DNA from: Actinomycetes bacterium
Lineage (GTDB): Bacteria > Actinomycetota > Actinomycetes > S36-B12 > UBA5976
Direction of reading: 5' to 3'
Assembly: GCA_021784375.1 (NCBI GenBank)
Contig: JAJXSV010000145.1
Span: forward strand, 1-5,957
Length of the DNA stretch: 5,957 nt
Shown one piece after another: positions 1 to 5,940 of the stretch. Numbering within the stretch: position 1 is the stretch's first letter; the number at the start of each line of letters is the position of its first letter. Made by a program: the position numbers and the translations under genes. Under the pieces are notes generated by a model. It was given only the letters and a program-made list of their open reading frames with translations, had not been told where the DNA came from and searched no databases.

Positions 1-229
1 AATGCAGCATGTAATACGCGACATCGATGCCGTGCAGAGCCGCTTCCAGTGATACGGGATCCTCGGCATCGCCGCGCACGGCTTCCACCTCGTGGATCCA
101 GGGGTAGTCGCGAAGACGCTCGGGATCGCGGGCCATGACCCGCACCCGGAAGCCCTCTTCCAGCAAGCGTGTGACCAATCGGCCACCGACGTAGCCGGTG
201 GCGCCGGTGACGAGTGCCTGCAATGCCAT
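1..229 (-). CDS. NAD(P)-binding Rossmann-fold protein, SDR/YbjT-like (N-terminal part)
   Basis: This is the first 76 codons of a gene that leaves the window at its left edge; only the N-terminus is visible. Residues 7-15 read VTGATGYVG, the glycine-rich dinucleotide-binding loop ([ST]GxxGxxG) of atypical/extended short-chain dehydrogenases and NmrA-like proteins. The fold continues as expected: a helix to about residue 26, a second beta strand (RVRVMAR, residues 28-34) with arginines suited to NADP(H), and GDAEDPVSLEAAL (53-65) before strand four. The segment DVAYYMLH (69-76) resembles the YYLVHSM-type motif of YbjT-like NAD(P)H-binding proteins. The ATG at 229 is supported by a purine-rich Shine-Dalgarno sequence just upstream and by the loop's position at the extreme N-terminus. 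It follows the PLP enzyme gene on the same strand after a 69-base gap. The substrate cannot be inferred. The family call is secure; the subfamily call is moderate. Confidence 0.85.
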   Translation of the reverse strand, partial: MALQALVTGATGYVGGRLVTRLLEEGFRVRVMARDPERLRDYPWIHEVEAVRGDAEDPVSLEAALHGIDVAYYMLH

Positions 230-232
230 GTG

Positions 233-258
233 TCCCCCTCGGACTCCTTGGCAGAGTA
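233..258 (-). promoter_or_regulatory. Shine-Dalgarno and possible -10 box for the SDR-like gene
   Basis: Reading on the minus strand, GAGGGGGA (240 to 233) lies three bases before the ATG at 229 and is a strong ribosome-binding site. It supports that start. A TACTCT hexamer (258 to 253) could be a -10 box giving a leader of roughly 17 bases. No convincing -35 was seen. The ribosome-binding site is well supported; the promoter is a guess, and the gene could instead be transcribed from the PLP gene upstream. Confidence 0.5.
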
Positions 259-289
259 GCGCAGGCGCCGGGCCGGGAGCGGGCTGCGC
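259..289. repeat. GC-rich inverted repeat between the SDR-like and PLP enzyme genes
   Basis: GCGCAG (259-264) and CTGCGC (284-289) form perfect 6-base arms around a 19-base, almost entirely G+C centre. It lies just past the stop codon of the PLP gene and just upstream of the TACTCT hexamer of the SDR-like gene. It could act as a hairpin attenuating read-through, or as an operator. There is no T-run after it on the minus strand, so it is not a standard intrinsic terminator. Confidence 0.25.
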
Positions 290-298
290 AACCTGCCC

Positions 299-2020
299 TC
301 AGCGCTGCACGGATTCGGTGCTCAACCCGAACCAGCGCAGGTGCTCGAAATCCGCGGACAGGCCCGCGACGTGCTCGGGGAGTTGGGGCGTGGGCAACGA
401 CTGCAGCAACTGTCGGGCGGACTGCAGGTAGTGGTCGAGTTCGGTTTCGTCGGCACGGTCGTGGTGCGTGGGATAGACCATGCGTCCATCCGCGTCGTAG
501 TGCACATCAGCCAGTCGCAGTGGCGGCTCGATCAGGCCGCCCTGATGACGCCACCGCCCGCTGGCCGTGTCGAAGCGGTAGAGCGGAAGCAGGCGCTCCC
601 CGTAGCAAGCCACCAGATCCACAGCGTGCAGCAGGTAGGTGAAGGCGGCTTCGGAGATGAAGTAGTTGAAATTGATGCGTACCCAGCCCGGCTTGATGCC
701 TTCACAGCCGGTGCTGATCTCCCGCTCGAACTCGTGTGAGCGCTCGATATCGATGCCCAGCAGTCGATGGCCGTATGGTCCGGCGCACGAACAACCACCG
801 CGGGACTGGATGCCGAACAGATCATTGAGCACGGCCACCACGAAGTTGTGGTGCAGGTATTGGCCGCTGCTGCCGCGAATTACGAAGGACACGATCGACA
901 GGCGGTCCGTCACGCGATTGCCGAGCACTTCGATGGCGGGGTTGGCCTGCCATGCTGCGAGCGCTCGTCGCACGAAATCCTGCTCGTAGGCGTGGATCAC
1001 CGAGGTCCCCACCGCCTGCTTGAGTTGGAACACCAGACCGGCTCTGATGGATTCGATGATGGCGGGCGTGCCGGCCTCTTCACGGCGTTCGGGGTTGTCG
1101 ACGTACATGTGCTCGTCGGGGTTCACGTACGCCACGGTGCCCCCGCCGACCACGTCAGGAACCGTGTTGGTGAAGAGTCTCCGATCCGCGGCGAGCACAC
1201 CGGGCGTGCCGGGCCCGCCGACGAATTTGTGGGGGCTGATGAACGCCGCATCCTTGCGCGTCAGGGGATCCTGGGGGTCGGGCACCATCTCGATGTCGAC
1301 GTACGGTGCCGCCGCCGCGAAATCCCAGAAGGCGAGCGCCCCATGCTCGTGCAGCAGGCGGGTGACGGCGTTGGTATCGCTGAGGATTCCCGTCACATTG
1401 CTGGCCGCGCTGAAGGAACCAATGCGCAGTGGCCTGGCTGCGTAGCGAAGCAGTTCCTGTCGCAGGTGTTCGATGTCGATGTGCCCGTTGGCGTCCTCAT
1501 GAATGACCACCACGTCGGCGATGGACTCGCGCCAGGGGAGTTCGTTGCTGTGATGTTCGAAGGGTCCGATGAACACCACCGGTCGGTCATCGGCCGGGAT
1601 CTGTTCCAGCAAGGCATAGCGACGCGCCAGGTCAGCGGGCAGGCGCAGATTCATGACGCCGATCAGGCGATCGATGGCGGCGGTGGATCCGGAGCCCGCG
1701 AAGATGACGCAGGTGTCGTCATCGCCGCCGATGGCCCTGCGGATGATGTTGCGCGCGTCCTCGCGCAAACGAGTCGTCTGCAGTCCGGTGCCGCTGGACT
1801 CGGTGTGGGTGTTGGCGTAACGGGGCAGCACCTCATCGAGGATGAAGTGCTCGATGAAGTACAGACCCCTCCCGCTCGCGGTGTAGTCGGCGTAGGTGAT
1901 CCGCCGCGGCCCGAAGGGGCCCTCCATCACCTCGTCGTCACCGATCAAGGACTGCCGGATCTGCGCCAGCAAGGGCGAATGGGGAAGGTCCGGAGCGGCT
2001 GCCGGGATCGCGAGTTCCAT
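299..2020 (-). CDS. Class V aminotransferase-fold PLP enzyme, cysteine-desulfurase-like, with C-terminal extension
   Basis: A 573-residue PLP-dependent enzyme of fold type I, class V. Visible landmarks in order: EHHSN (155-159; the cofactor-stacking His of the SufS/NifS EHHAN motif), SAASNVTG (204-211), the aspartate that binds the pyridine nitrogen (D233, in FWDFAAAAPY), the Schiff-base lysine K265 in SPHKFVGGPGTPG (262-274), and an arginine in GWVRINFNYF (R448 or close by). RGGCSCAGP (407-415) aligns with the SufS loop RxGxxCAxP, which places C412 at the catalytic-cysteine position and C410 two residues before it. Residues beyond about 470 are a tail of roughly 100 residues absent from ordinary 400-residue SufS/CsdA proteins. 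By family, the reaction is likely removal of sulfur from cysteine or a related PLP elimination; the substrate is unproven. The start at 2020 lacks a Shine-Dalgarno but has a TANNNT box 6 bases upstream. It is divergent from the aldo/keto reductase. Family call strong, reaction moderate. Confidence 0.92.
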   Translation of the reverse strand: MELAIPAAAPDLPHSPLLAQIRQSLIGDDEVMEGPFGPRRITYADYTASGRGLYFIEHFILDEVLPRYANTHTESSGTGLQTTRLREDARNIIRRAIGGDDDTCVIFAGSGSTAAIDRLIGVMNLRLPADLARRYALLEQIPADDRPVVFIGPFEHHSNELPWRESIADVVVIHEDANGHIDIEHLRQELLRYAARPLRIGSFSAASNVTGILSDTNAVTRLLHEHGALAFWDFAAAAPYVDIEMVPDPQDPLTRKDAAFISPHKFVGGPGTPGVLAADRRLFTNTVPDVVGGGTVAYVNPDEHMYVDNPERREEAGTPAIIESIRAGLVFQLKQAVGTSVIHAYEQDFVRRALAAWQANPAIEVLGNRVTDRLSIVSFVIRGSSGQYLHHNFVVAVLNDLFGIQSRGGCSCAGPYGHRLLGIDIERSHEFEREISTGCEGIKPGWVRINFNYFISEAAFTYLLHAVDLVACYGERLLPLYRFDTASGRWRHQGGLIEPPLRLADVHYDADGRMVYPTHHDRADETELDHYLQSARQLLQSLPTPQLPEHVAGLSADFEHLRWFGLSTESVQR

Positions 2021-2043
2021 GCAGCCACAGTACGTCGCGGCAA
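2021..2043 (-). promoter_or_regulatory. Putative leaderless promoter of the PLP enzyme gene
   Basis: On the minus strand TACTGT (2032 to 2027) is followed by six bases (GGCTGC) and then the ATG at 2020, so transcription would begin at or next to the start codon. No Shine-Dalgarno is present in this stretch. A TTGC tetramer lies at 2043 to 2040. No standard -35 hexamer at 16-18 bases was found. The call is inferred from the same arrangement at three other genes in the window. Confidence 0.45.
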
Positions 2044-2044
2044 C

Positions 2045-2056
2045 CTGCGGGCGCAG
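2045..2056. promoter_or_regulatory. Short dyad in the divergent PLP enzyme / aldo-keto reductase promoter region
   Basis: CTGCG-GG-CGCAG is a perfect 12-base palindrome with a 2-base centre, about 30 bases from the PLP gene start and 38 from the aldo/keto reductase start. If both transcripts are leaderless it would cover the -35 region on each side and could serve as a shared operator or activator site. Palindromes this short are frequent in GC-rich DNA and no regulator gene adjoins it, so support is weak. Confidence 0.2.
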
Positions 2057-2060
2057 CAGA

Positions 2061-2088
2061 TTGCGCGGCTCCGCCTACGCTGTGATGC
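2061..2088 (+). promoter_or_regulatory. Putative leaderless promoter of the aldo/keto reductase gene
   Basis: TACGCT (2076-2081) is followed by seven bases and the ATG at 2089. No Shine-Dalgarno-like purine run is present between them. A TTGC tetramer lies at 2061-2064. No canonical -35 at normal spacing was seen. The layout parallels the sites upstream of the PLP, ketopantoate-reductase-like and LysR genes. Confidence 0.4.
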
Positions 2089-3054
2089 ATGTCCGTGATT
2101 CCCGAACTCCCCACGCGTCGCATCGCCGATCTCGAGGTCTCCCGCATCGGCCTGGGCTGCATGCCCGCCTCCTTCACCTCCGATCCGGCCCGCCATGAGC
2201 AGGCCATCGCTGCCATCCAGCAGGGGCTGGACGCAGGCATCAACTTCCTCGATACGGCCGACATCTACGCGCCCACATGGAATGCCATGGGCCACAACGA
2301 ACGCCTGGTGGCCGAGGCCCTGCGCACCTGGAATGGCTCGGCCGAGGCCAGGGCCCGCGTCGTCGTCGCGACCAAGGGCGGTATCACGCGGCGCCCCGGC
2401 GAACGCTGGGGACGCAACGCTGGGCTGGATTATCTGCTGCGTGCAGTCGAGGCCTCGGCCTGTCGACTGGGTGTGCAGCACATCGATCTCTGGCAGCACC
2501 ATCGCATGGATCCCTCGATGTCCTTCGAGGAGCAGTTCGAACACGTGATGGCACTGCGCGAGCAGGGCATCGTGCGTCGCATCGGTCTCTCCAACGTCAG
2601 CGCCGACATGCTGCGGCGAGCCATTCGCATGGCGGGCTCGCCGCTCGACGGCGGTGTGGTGTCGGTGCAGAACGAGTTCTCGCCCGGTTACCGGCAATGG
2701 GCGGACGTGCTTGACCTGTGCGCGCAACACGGCATCGCCTTCCTGCCCTGGTCGCCGTTGGGTGGCGGCAGCAACTTCAAGCAACTGCCCGCGCGCTTCC
2801 CGGTCATCGCCCACATTGCCGAGGAGCGTGGGGTCTCGCCCTATGTGGTCACGCTGGGTTGGCACCTGCGGCTGGCGCCGGTGGTCATTCCCATTCCCGG
2901 CACTTCCAGCGTCGCCTCTGCGACCAGCAGCGCCGCTGCGGCGAGCTTCGAGCTGAACGACGACGAGTTCGCGCGTATTCAAGCCTCGTTGCCCGAGAGC
3001 GCGCCGCTGAGTGACGAACTCACGCCGGCGCCGCCCTTCCGCGACGCCGCTTGA
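2089..3054 (+). CDS. Aldo/keto reductase family oxidoreductase
   Basis: A complete 321-residue NADP(H)-dependent aldo/keto reductase, a soluble cytosolic (alpha/beta)8 barrel of normal length. The N-terminal SRIGLGCMP segment (18-26) is the usual first strand. The catalytic tetrad can be read directly: D55 and Y60 in FLDTADIY (53-60), K96 in VVVATKGG (91-98), and H138 in IDLWQHHRMD (132-141). Later landmarks are RRIGLSNVS (163-171), VQNEFSP (193-199), FLPWSPLGGG (218-227) and the cofactor phosphate-binding segment PIPGTSSVA (268-276). These match the AKR groups that act on small carbonyls and sugars, but the substrate cannot be named. It is divergent from the PLP enzyme gene and lies 76 bases before the next plus-strand oxidoreductase. 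The ATG at 2089 is preferred because it gives the standard N-terminus and sits 7 bases after a -10-like box. There is no Shine-Dalgarno sequence. Confidence 0.95.
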   Translation: MSVIPELPTRRIADLEVSRIGLGCMPASFTSDPARHEQAIAAIQQGLDAGINFLDTADIYAPTWNAMGHNERLVAEALRTWNGSAEARARVVVATKGGITRRPGERWGRNAGLDYLLRAVEASACRLGVQHIDLWQHHRMDPSMSFEEQFEHVMALREQGIVRRIGLSNVSADMLRRAIRMAGSPLDGGVVSVQNEFSPGYRQWADVLDLCAQHGIAFLPWSPLGGGSNFKQLPARFPVIAHIAEERGVSPYVVTLGWHLRLAPVVIPIPGTSSVASATSSAAAASFELNDDEFARIQASLPESAPLSDELTPAPPFRDAA

Positions 3055-3086
3055 TTCTTGGGCCCTGCGACAGCGACGGGCCGTTA

Positions 3087-3101
3087 CTCCCGTGCGGGGA
3101 G
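3087..3101. repeat. Small hairpin between the two plus-strand oxidoreductase genes
   Basis: CTCCC (3087-3091) and GGGAG (3097-3101) are perfect 5-base arms around GTGCG. A second pair, GGCCC (3061-3065) and GGGCC (3078-3082), lies just upstream with a 12-base loop. Together they fill the gap after the aldo/keto reductase stop. Neither is followed by a T-run, so intrinsic termination is doubtful; the hairpins could reduce read-through or bind a regulator. Confidence 0.25.
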
Positions 3102-3108
3102 CCGTGCC

Positions 3109-3130
3109 TTGCACGCGGTACTTTTGAGAC
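3109..3130 (+). promoter_or_regulatory. Putative leaderless promoter of the ketopantoate-reductase-like gene
   Basis: TACTTT (3119-3124) is followed by six bases (TGAGAC) and then the GTG start at 3131. The only purine stretch, GAGA, is too close to the start to work as a Shine-Dalgarno. A TTGC tetramer lies at 3109-3112. This suggests separate transcription from the aldo/keto reductase, with an mRNA beginning at a GTG codon. Confidence 0.45.
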
Positions 3131-4039
3131 GTGAGAATTGCCATCATCGGTGCCGGTGCCATCGGTGGCTACTACGGCGGATTGTTGTCGGAAGTCGCGG
3201 ATGTCACCTTCATCGTGCGCGGGGCCACGCTCGAGGCACTGCGTTCGCGAGGCTTGCGGATCGATGATGACCGGGGTTCGCGAGTCCTCGCGGTGCAGGC
3301 AACGGACCGACCCGCGGACGCAGGCATCGCCGACGTCGTCATCGTCACCACCAAATCGCGCGATCTGCGCGCTGCGCTCGCCGCGGCGCTGCCCCTGGTC
3401 GGGCCGCAGACCATCGTCATGCCGGTGCAGAACGGGGTCGAGGCGCCGTACGTCGTCGCAGAATTCGTCGCCGAACAGGCAGTGGTGCCCTGCATCGTGC
3501 GCGGATTCCTCGAGCACGTGGCACCGGCTCACGTGGCCTATCACGGTGGCCCGCGTTCCTTCACCTTCAACAGTTGGGACAATCAGCCCTCCGCCACAGT
3601 GCAGGCGACGGCCTCGGCAATTCGCACTGCCGGTTTCGAAGCGGTGGTCGCGGAGGATGTGTGGGTGGAGCTGTGGGAGAAGGCCATGTTCGTGGTGTCC
3701 TTCGGTGCCCTGGGCGCGTTGACAGAACAGCCACTGGGAGTGCTGCGCAGCGCCCTGCGTGAGCAACTCACGGAAACCATCAGCGAGATCGCCGCGGTGG
3801 CCAGAGTGCGGGGGGTCCCGCTCACTGCGGACGCGGTTGCGAGAACCCTGCAGTTCGTCGACGCCATGCCCGAGGACGCGACCACCTCGATGCAGCGCGA
3901 CATCATGGATGGCAAGGCATCTGAGCTTGATGCGCAGACGGGTGGCATCATCCGTCTGGCTCGGAAATCCGCTGTGGACACGCCGCGGCTCGACCTCATG
4001 CACGCCGTGCTCTCGCTGCGTCCGGGGCAAGCGCTCTGA
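3131..4039 (+). CDS. Ketopantoate reductase (PanE/ApbA) family NADP-dependent oxidoreductase
   Basis: A complete 302-residue protein, the normal PanE length. It opens with the Rossmann loop MRIAIIGAGAIGGYYG, so the GTG at 3131 is almost certainly the start. R30 after strand two (FIVRG) fits NADPH. Other family landmarks are TTKSRDL (73-79; K75 matches PanE K72), PVQNGVE (98-104; N101 matches N98), LWEKAMFV (181-188; K184 matches catalytic K176) and SMQRDIMDGKASELD (253-267; E265 matches E256). By family it reduces a 2-keto acid or similar carbonyl to the alcohol. Two asparagines that bind ketopantoate in E. coli PanE (N180, N184) are replaced by V188 and G192, and N194 by about L202. A substrate other than ketopantoate is therefore more likely, so no symbol is given. 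It has its own probable promoter and ends one base from the convergent LysR gene. Confidence 0.93.
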   Translation: MRIAIIGAGAIGGYYGGLLSEVADVTFIVRGATLEALRSRGLRIDDDRGSRVLAVQATDRPADAGIADVVIVTTKSRDLRAALAAALPLVGPQTIVMPVQNGVEAPYVVAEFVAEQAVVPCIVRGFLEHVAPAHVAYHGGPRSFTFNSWDNQPSATVQATASAIRTAGFEAVVAEDVWVELWEKAMFVVSFGALGALTEQPLGVLRSALREQLTETISEIAAVARVRGVPLTADAVARTLQFVDAMPEDATTSMQRDIMDGKASELDAQTGGIIRLARKSAVDTPRLDLMHAVLSLRPGQAL

Positions 4040-4040
4040 C

Positions 4041-4925
4041 CTACTCGTCGATGGCCTCACGGGCCGCGCGCAGCAGTGCGCTCACGGGCGCGGTCAGGGG
4101 CGACCGCCACAGCGCTTGCAAGGGCACGGTCGCGGGCTGCGTCAGTGGTCGTGATACGAGTGGCGCCGGCTCCGTGACGGCATAGTCCCGCGGCACGATG
4201 GCAAAGGCCCTGCCCTCGCGCAGCAGATAGGACCGTGCGCCGGAAATCCGAGTGCTGCCAGTGAGGATGAGCGGATCGAGACCGCGCTCCTGACACAGTT
4301 TGAGCAAGGCGTCGTGGTACTCGGGATTCTGTTCCCGTGGCCACATGAGCAGGGGCAGTCGCGCAAAGCGCTTGAGATCGATGCTGCGCCCCTGACCCGC
4401 CAGCGACACATGCACCACCACCTGCAGTTCGTCATGCGCGAGTGTGCGCCGGCCGCAGCCAGGCGTGGCGGTGACGTGATGTCCGATGCCCAGGTCGGCG
4501 CGGCCGGCTCGCACCGCTTCAGGCACGCCACCAGTGTCCACTTCGACCACATGGATCTCGATCTCCGGCCGCTGGGTTTCCAGCGTGCGCAGTACCGCGG
4601 GCAGCAGCCGGTTCACCACGCTGGGCGTCGCGGCGACGCGCAGGGCACGCGTACCGGGGGAGCGCAGTTGCTGCGCCTCACTCATGAGACGCGCTGCGTC
4701 GGCCAACATGGTCTCGGCGATGGGCAGCAGCGCACCCCCAGCTGCCGTGAGTTTGGCCCCGCCCGGACCGCGCTCGAATAGGGGAGTGCCGAGCGTGCGC
4801 TCCAGCAGCTTGATCTCCTTGCTGAGCGTGGGCTGCGCCAGGCCCAGAGTGACGGCGGCGCGGCCGAAATGCGATTCCGCGGCCACGGCGCGAAAGGCCC
4901 GTAACTGGCGCAGCGTCAGCTCCAT
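4041..4925 (-). CDS. LysR-type transcriptional regulator
   Basis: A complete 294-residue DNA-binding regulator of typical LysR length. The N-terminal winged helix-turn-helix is clear: LRQLRAFRAVAAESHFGRAA (5-24), then LGLAQPTLSKEIKLLE (27-42) as the recognition region, then the wing TPLFERGPGGAKLTAAG (47-63). A linker helix runs to about residue 90. The effector-binding domain starts at RALRVAATPSVVNRLLP (93-109), with RADLGIGHH (142-150) in the usual inter-lobe position and EGRAFAIVP (237-245) late in the domain. It is transcribed divergently from psuG across 97 bases, the classic arrangement for a LysR protein that controls its neighbour and itself, so pseudouridine or a nucleotide derivative is a reasonable effector guess. 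That is inference; its 3' end also abuts the ketopantoate-reductase-like gene. The start is supported by the HTH position and a TANNNT box six bases upstream; no Shine-Dalgarno is present. Confidence 0.95.
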   Translation of the reverse strand: MELTLRQLRAFRAVAAESHFGRAAVTLGLAQPTLSKEIKLLERTLGTPLFERGPGGAKLTAAGGALLPIAETMLADAARLMSEAQQLRSPGTRALRVAATPSVVNRLLPAVLRTLETQRPEIEIHVVEVDTGGVPEAVRAGRADLGIGHHVTATPGCGRRTLAHDELQVVVHVSLAGQGRSIDLKRFARLPLLMWPREQNPEYHDALLKLCQERGLDPLILTGSTRISGARSYLLREGRAFAIVPRDYAVTEPAPLVSRPLTQPATVPLQALWRSPLTAPVSALLRAAREAIDE

Positions 4926-4950
4926 AGCTTCAGTCTATGTAGCGATGCAA
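4926..4950 (-). promoter_or_regulatory. Putative leaderless promoter of the LysR gene
   Basis: On the minus strand TAGACT (4937 to 4932) is followed by six bases (GAAGCT) and the ATG at 4925. A TTGC tetramer lies at 4950 to 4947. There is no ribosome-binding site in the usual window. This is the same spacing as at three other genes here. Confidence 0.45.
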
Positions 4951-4962
4951 GATCAGTGCTTG
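4948..4962. promoter_or_regulatory. Candidate LysR-type operator in the lysR / psuG intergenic region
   Basis: CAAG (4948-4951) and CTTG (4959-4962) form a 15-base interrupted dyad with a 7-base centre, the length typical of LysR boxes, although it is not a T-N11-A match. It would cover about -24 to -38 of a leaderless lysR transcript and overlap the possible psuG -35. That position suits autorepression and control of psuG. It is a weak motif, chosen by symmetry and position only. Confidence 0.25.
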
Positions 4963-4988
4963 TTGGGCATGAAGGGGCCGCGTATCGT
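4960..4988 (+). promoter_or_regulatory. Possible psuG promoter
   Basis: TTGTTG (4960-4965) and TATCGT (4983-4988) are separated by 17 bases and match three and four of six consensus positions respectively. Initiation would fall near 4995, giving a leader of roughly 28 bases that includes the ribosome-binding site. A weak -35 fits a promoter needing an activator such as the divergent LysR protein. The call is tentative. Confidence 0.3.
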
Positions 4989-5010
4989 CAAGGCGTAGCA
5001 CTCCCGCCCC

Positions 5011-5016
5011 GAAAGG
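5011..5016 (+). promoter_or_regulatory. psuG ribosome-binding site
   Basis: GAAAGG lies six bases before the ATG at 5023 and supports this start. Its presence marks psuG as an ordinary leadered gene, in contrast to the divergent lysR. Confidence 0.6.
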
Positions 5017-5022
5017 CCGCTC

Positions 5023-5940
5023 ATGACCGACTTCTTCTTCGTCAGCACCGAGGTCCGCGAGGCGCTGGCCGCCGGGCAGCCCGTCGTGGCCCTGGAGTCC
5101 ACCATCTTCACCCACGGCCTGCCACGCCCCCGCAACCTCGAGGTGGCGCTGGAGGGCGAGGCGGTGATCCGCGCCGCCGGTGCGGTGCCGGCCACCATCG
5201 GCGTGCATCGCGGCGTCCCCACCGTGGGCCTGACTGCGGCGCAGATAGAGGAGATGGCGAACGACGACACCCTCATCAAGGCTGCCACGCGTGAACTGGC
5301 CTATGCGGCGGTCACGGGCGTGAGCGCCGGCACCACCATCGCCGCCACCGCCTTCCTGGCGCGGGCCGCCGGCATCGACGTCTTCTCCACGGGCGGCCTC
5401 GGCGGTGTGCATCACGGCGCTGAGACCAGCTTCGACGAGTCCGCCGATCTCGCCGGCATGGCCAACACCTCCATTGTGCTGGTGAGTTCGGGCGCCAAGG
5501 CCATCCTCGACATCGCCAAGACCCTGGAACGCTTTGAAAGCCTCGGCGTTCCCGTGATCGGCTACGGCACCAACCGCTACCCGGGTTTCTACGTGGCCGA
5601 TTCCGGTTACCCCGTTTCCGCTCGCCTCGACAGCCCCGAACAGATCGCACAGATGCTCCGCACGCATCGCGGTATCGGTGCAACCAGCGGCCTGCTCATC
5701 GCCAACCCCATCCCCGCGGCCGATTCGCTGGACGCCGAGGAGCTCGACGTCATCATCCAGCGCGCCTGGCACGACCTCGAGCGTGACGGCGTCTCCGGCC
5801 AGCAGGCCACGCCCTACCTGCTCGACTACATCCGCCGTGCCACCGACGGCCGCAGCCTGGATGCCAATGTGGCTTTGTATTTCAACAACATTCGCCTGGC
5901 CGTGCAGATCGCGAAGTCGCTTGTGGGTGCCCAGGGCTGA
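5023..5940 (+). CDS. psuG: Pseudouridine-5'-phosphate glycosidase
   Basis: A complete 305-residue enzyme, close to E. coli PsuG (YeiN) in length and alignable along its whole length. It cleaves the C-C glycosidic bond of pseudouridine 5'-phosphate, giving uracil and ribose 5-phosphate, and is Mn-dependent and cytosolic in the characterised family. Family landmarks: VVALESTIFTHGLPRP (21-36; E25 matches catalytic E31), GAVPATIGV (53-61), K86 in TLIKAATREL (matches K93), FSTGGLGGVHHGAE (121-134), SFDESADL (136-143; D138 is a likely metal ligand), SSGAKAILD (155-163; K159 matches K166, which forms the imine with the sugar), ANPIP (227-231) and FNNIRLAVQIAK (287-298). No key residue is missing. 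The start has a good ribosome-binding site. The stop overlaps the ATG of the next gene as TGATG, indicating translational coupling. The gene is divergent from a LysR regulator, its probable controller. Confidence 0.97.
   Translation: MTDFFFVSTEVREALAAGQPVVALESTIFTHGLPRPRNLEVALEGEAVIRAAGAVPATIGVHRGVPTVGLTAAQIEEMANDDTLIKAATRELAYAAVTGVSAGTTIAATAFLARAAGIDVFSTGGLGGVHHGAETSFDESADLAGMANTSIVLVSSGAKAILDIAKTLERFESLGVPVIGYGTNRYPGFYVADSGYPVSARLDSPEQIAQMLRTHRGIGATSGLLIANPIPAADSLDAEELDVIIQRAWHDLERDGVSGQQATPYLLDYIRRATDGRSLDANVALYFNNIRLAVQIAKSLVGAQG

Noticed and set aside
767..2098. Long open frame on the plus strand (443 codons) opposite the PLP enzyme
   Set aside because: It is antisense to a gene with clear class V motifs, has no recognisable family features and a low-complexity Gly/Val/Asp/His-rich translation, and is explained by GC-rich codon bias.
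3055..3130. Intrinsic terminator after the aldo/keto reductase
   Set aside because: Two small GC hairpins are present but neither has a following T-run, so the gap is listed only as a hairpin.
1945..3162. Long minus-strand open frame (405 codons) opposite the aldo/keto reductase
   Set aside because: It is antisense to a gene with a full catalytic tetrad. Its translation is Arg/His/Gly-rich without motifs, and it also overlaps the start of the PLP gene and the next promoter.
3020..4060. Minus-strand open frame (346 codons) opposite the ketopantoate-reductase-like gene
   Set aside because: It is a shadow of a well-supported gene, has no family motifs, and overlaps the lysR end.
4930..5772. 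Minus-strand open frame (280 codons) opposite psuG
   Set aside because: It is antisense to a gene with all PsuG catalytic residues, and the translation is Gly/Ala/His-rich low complexity.
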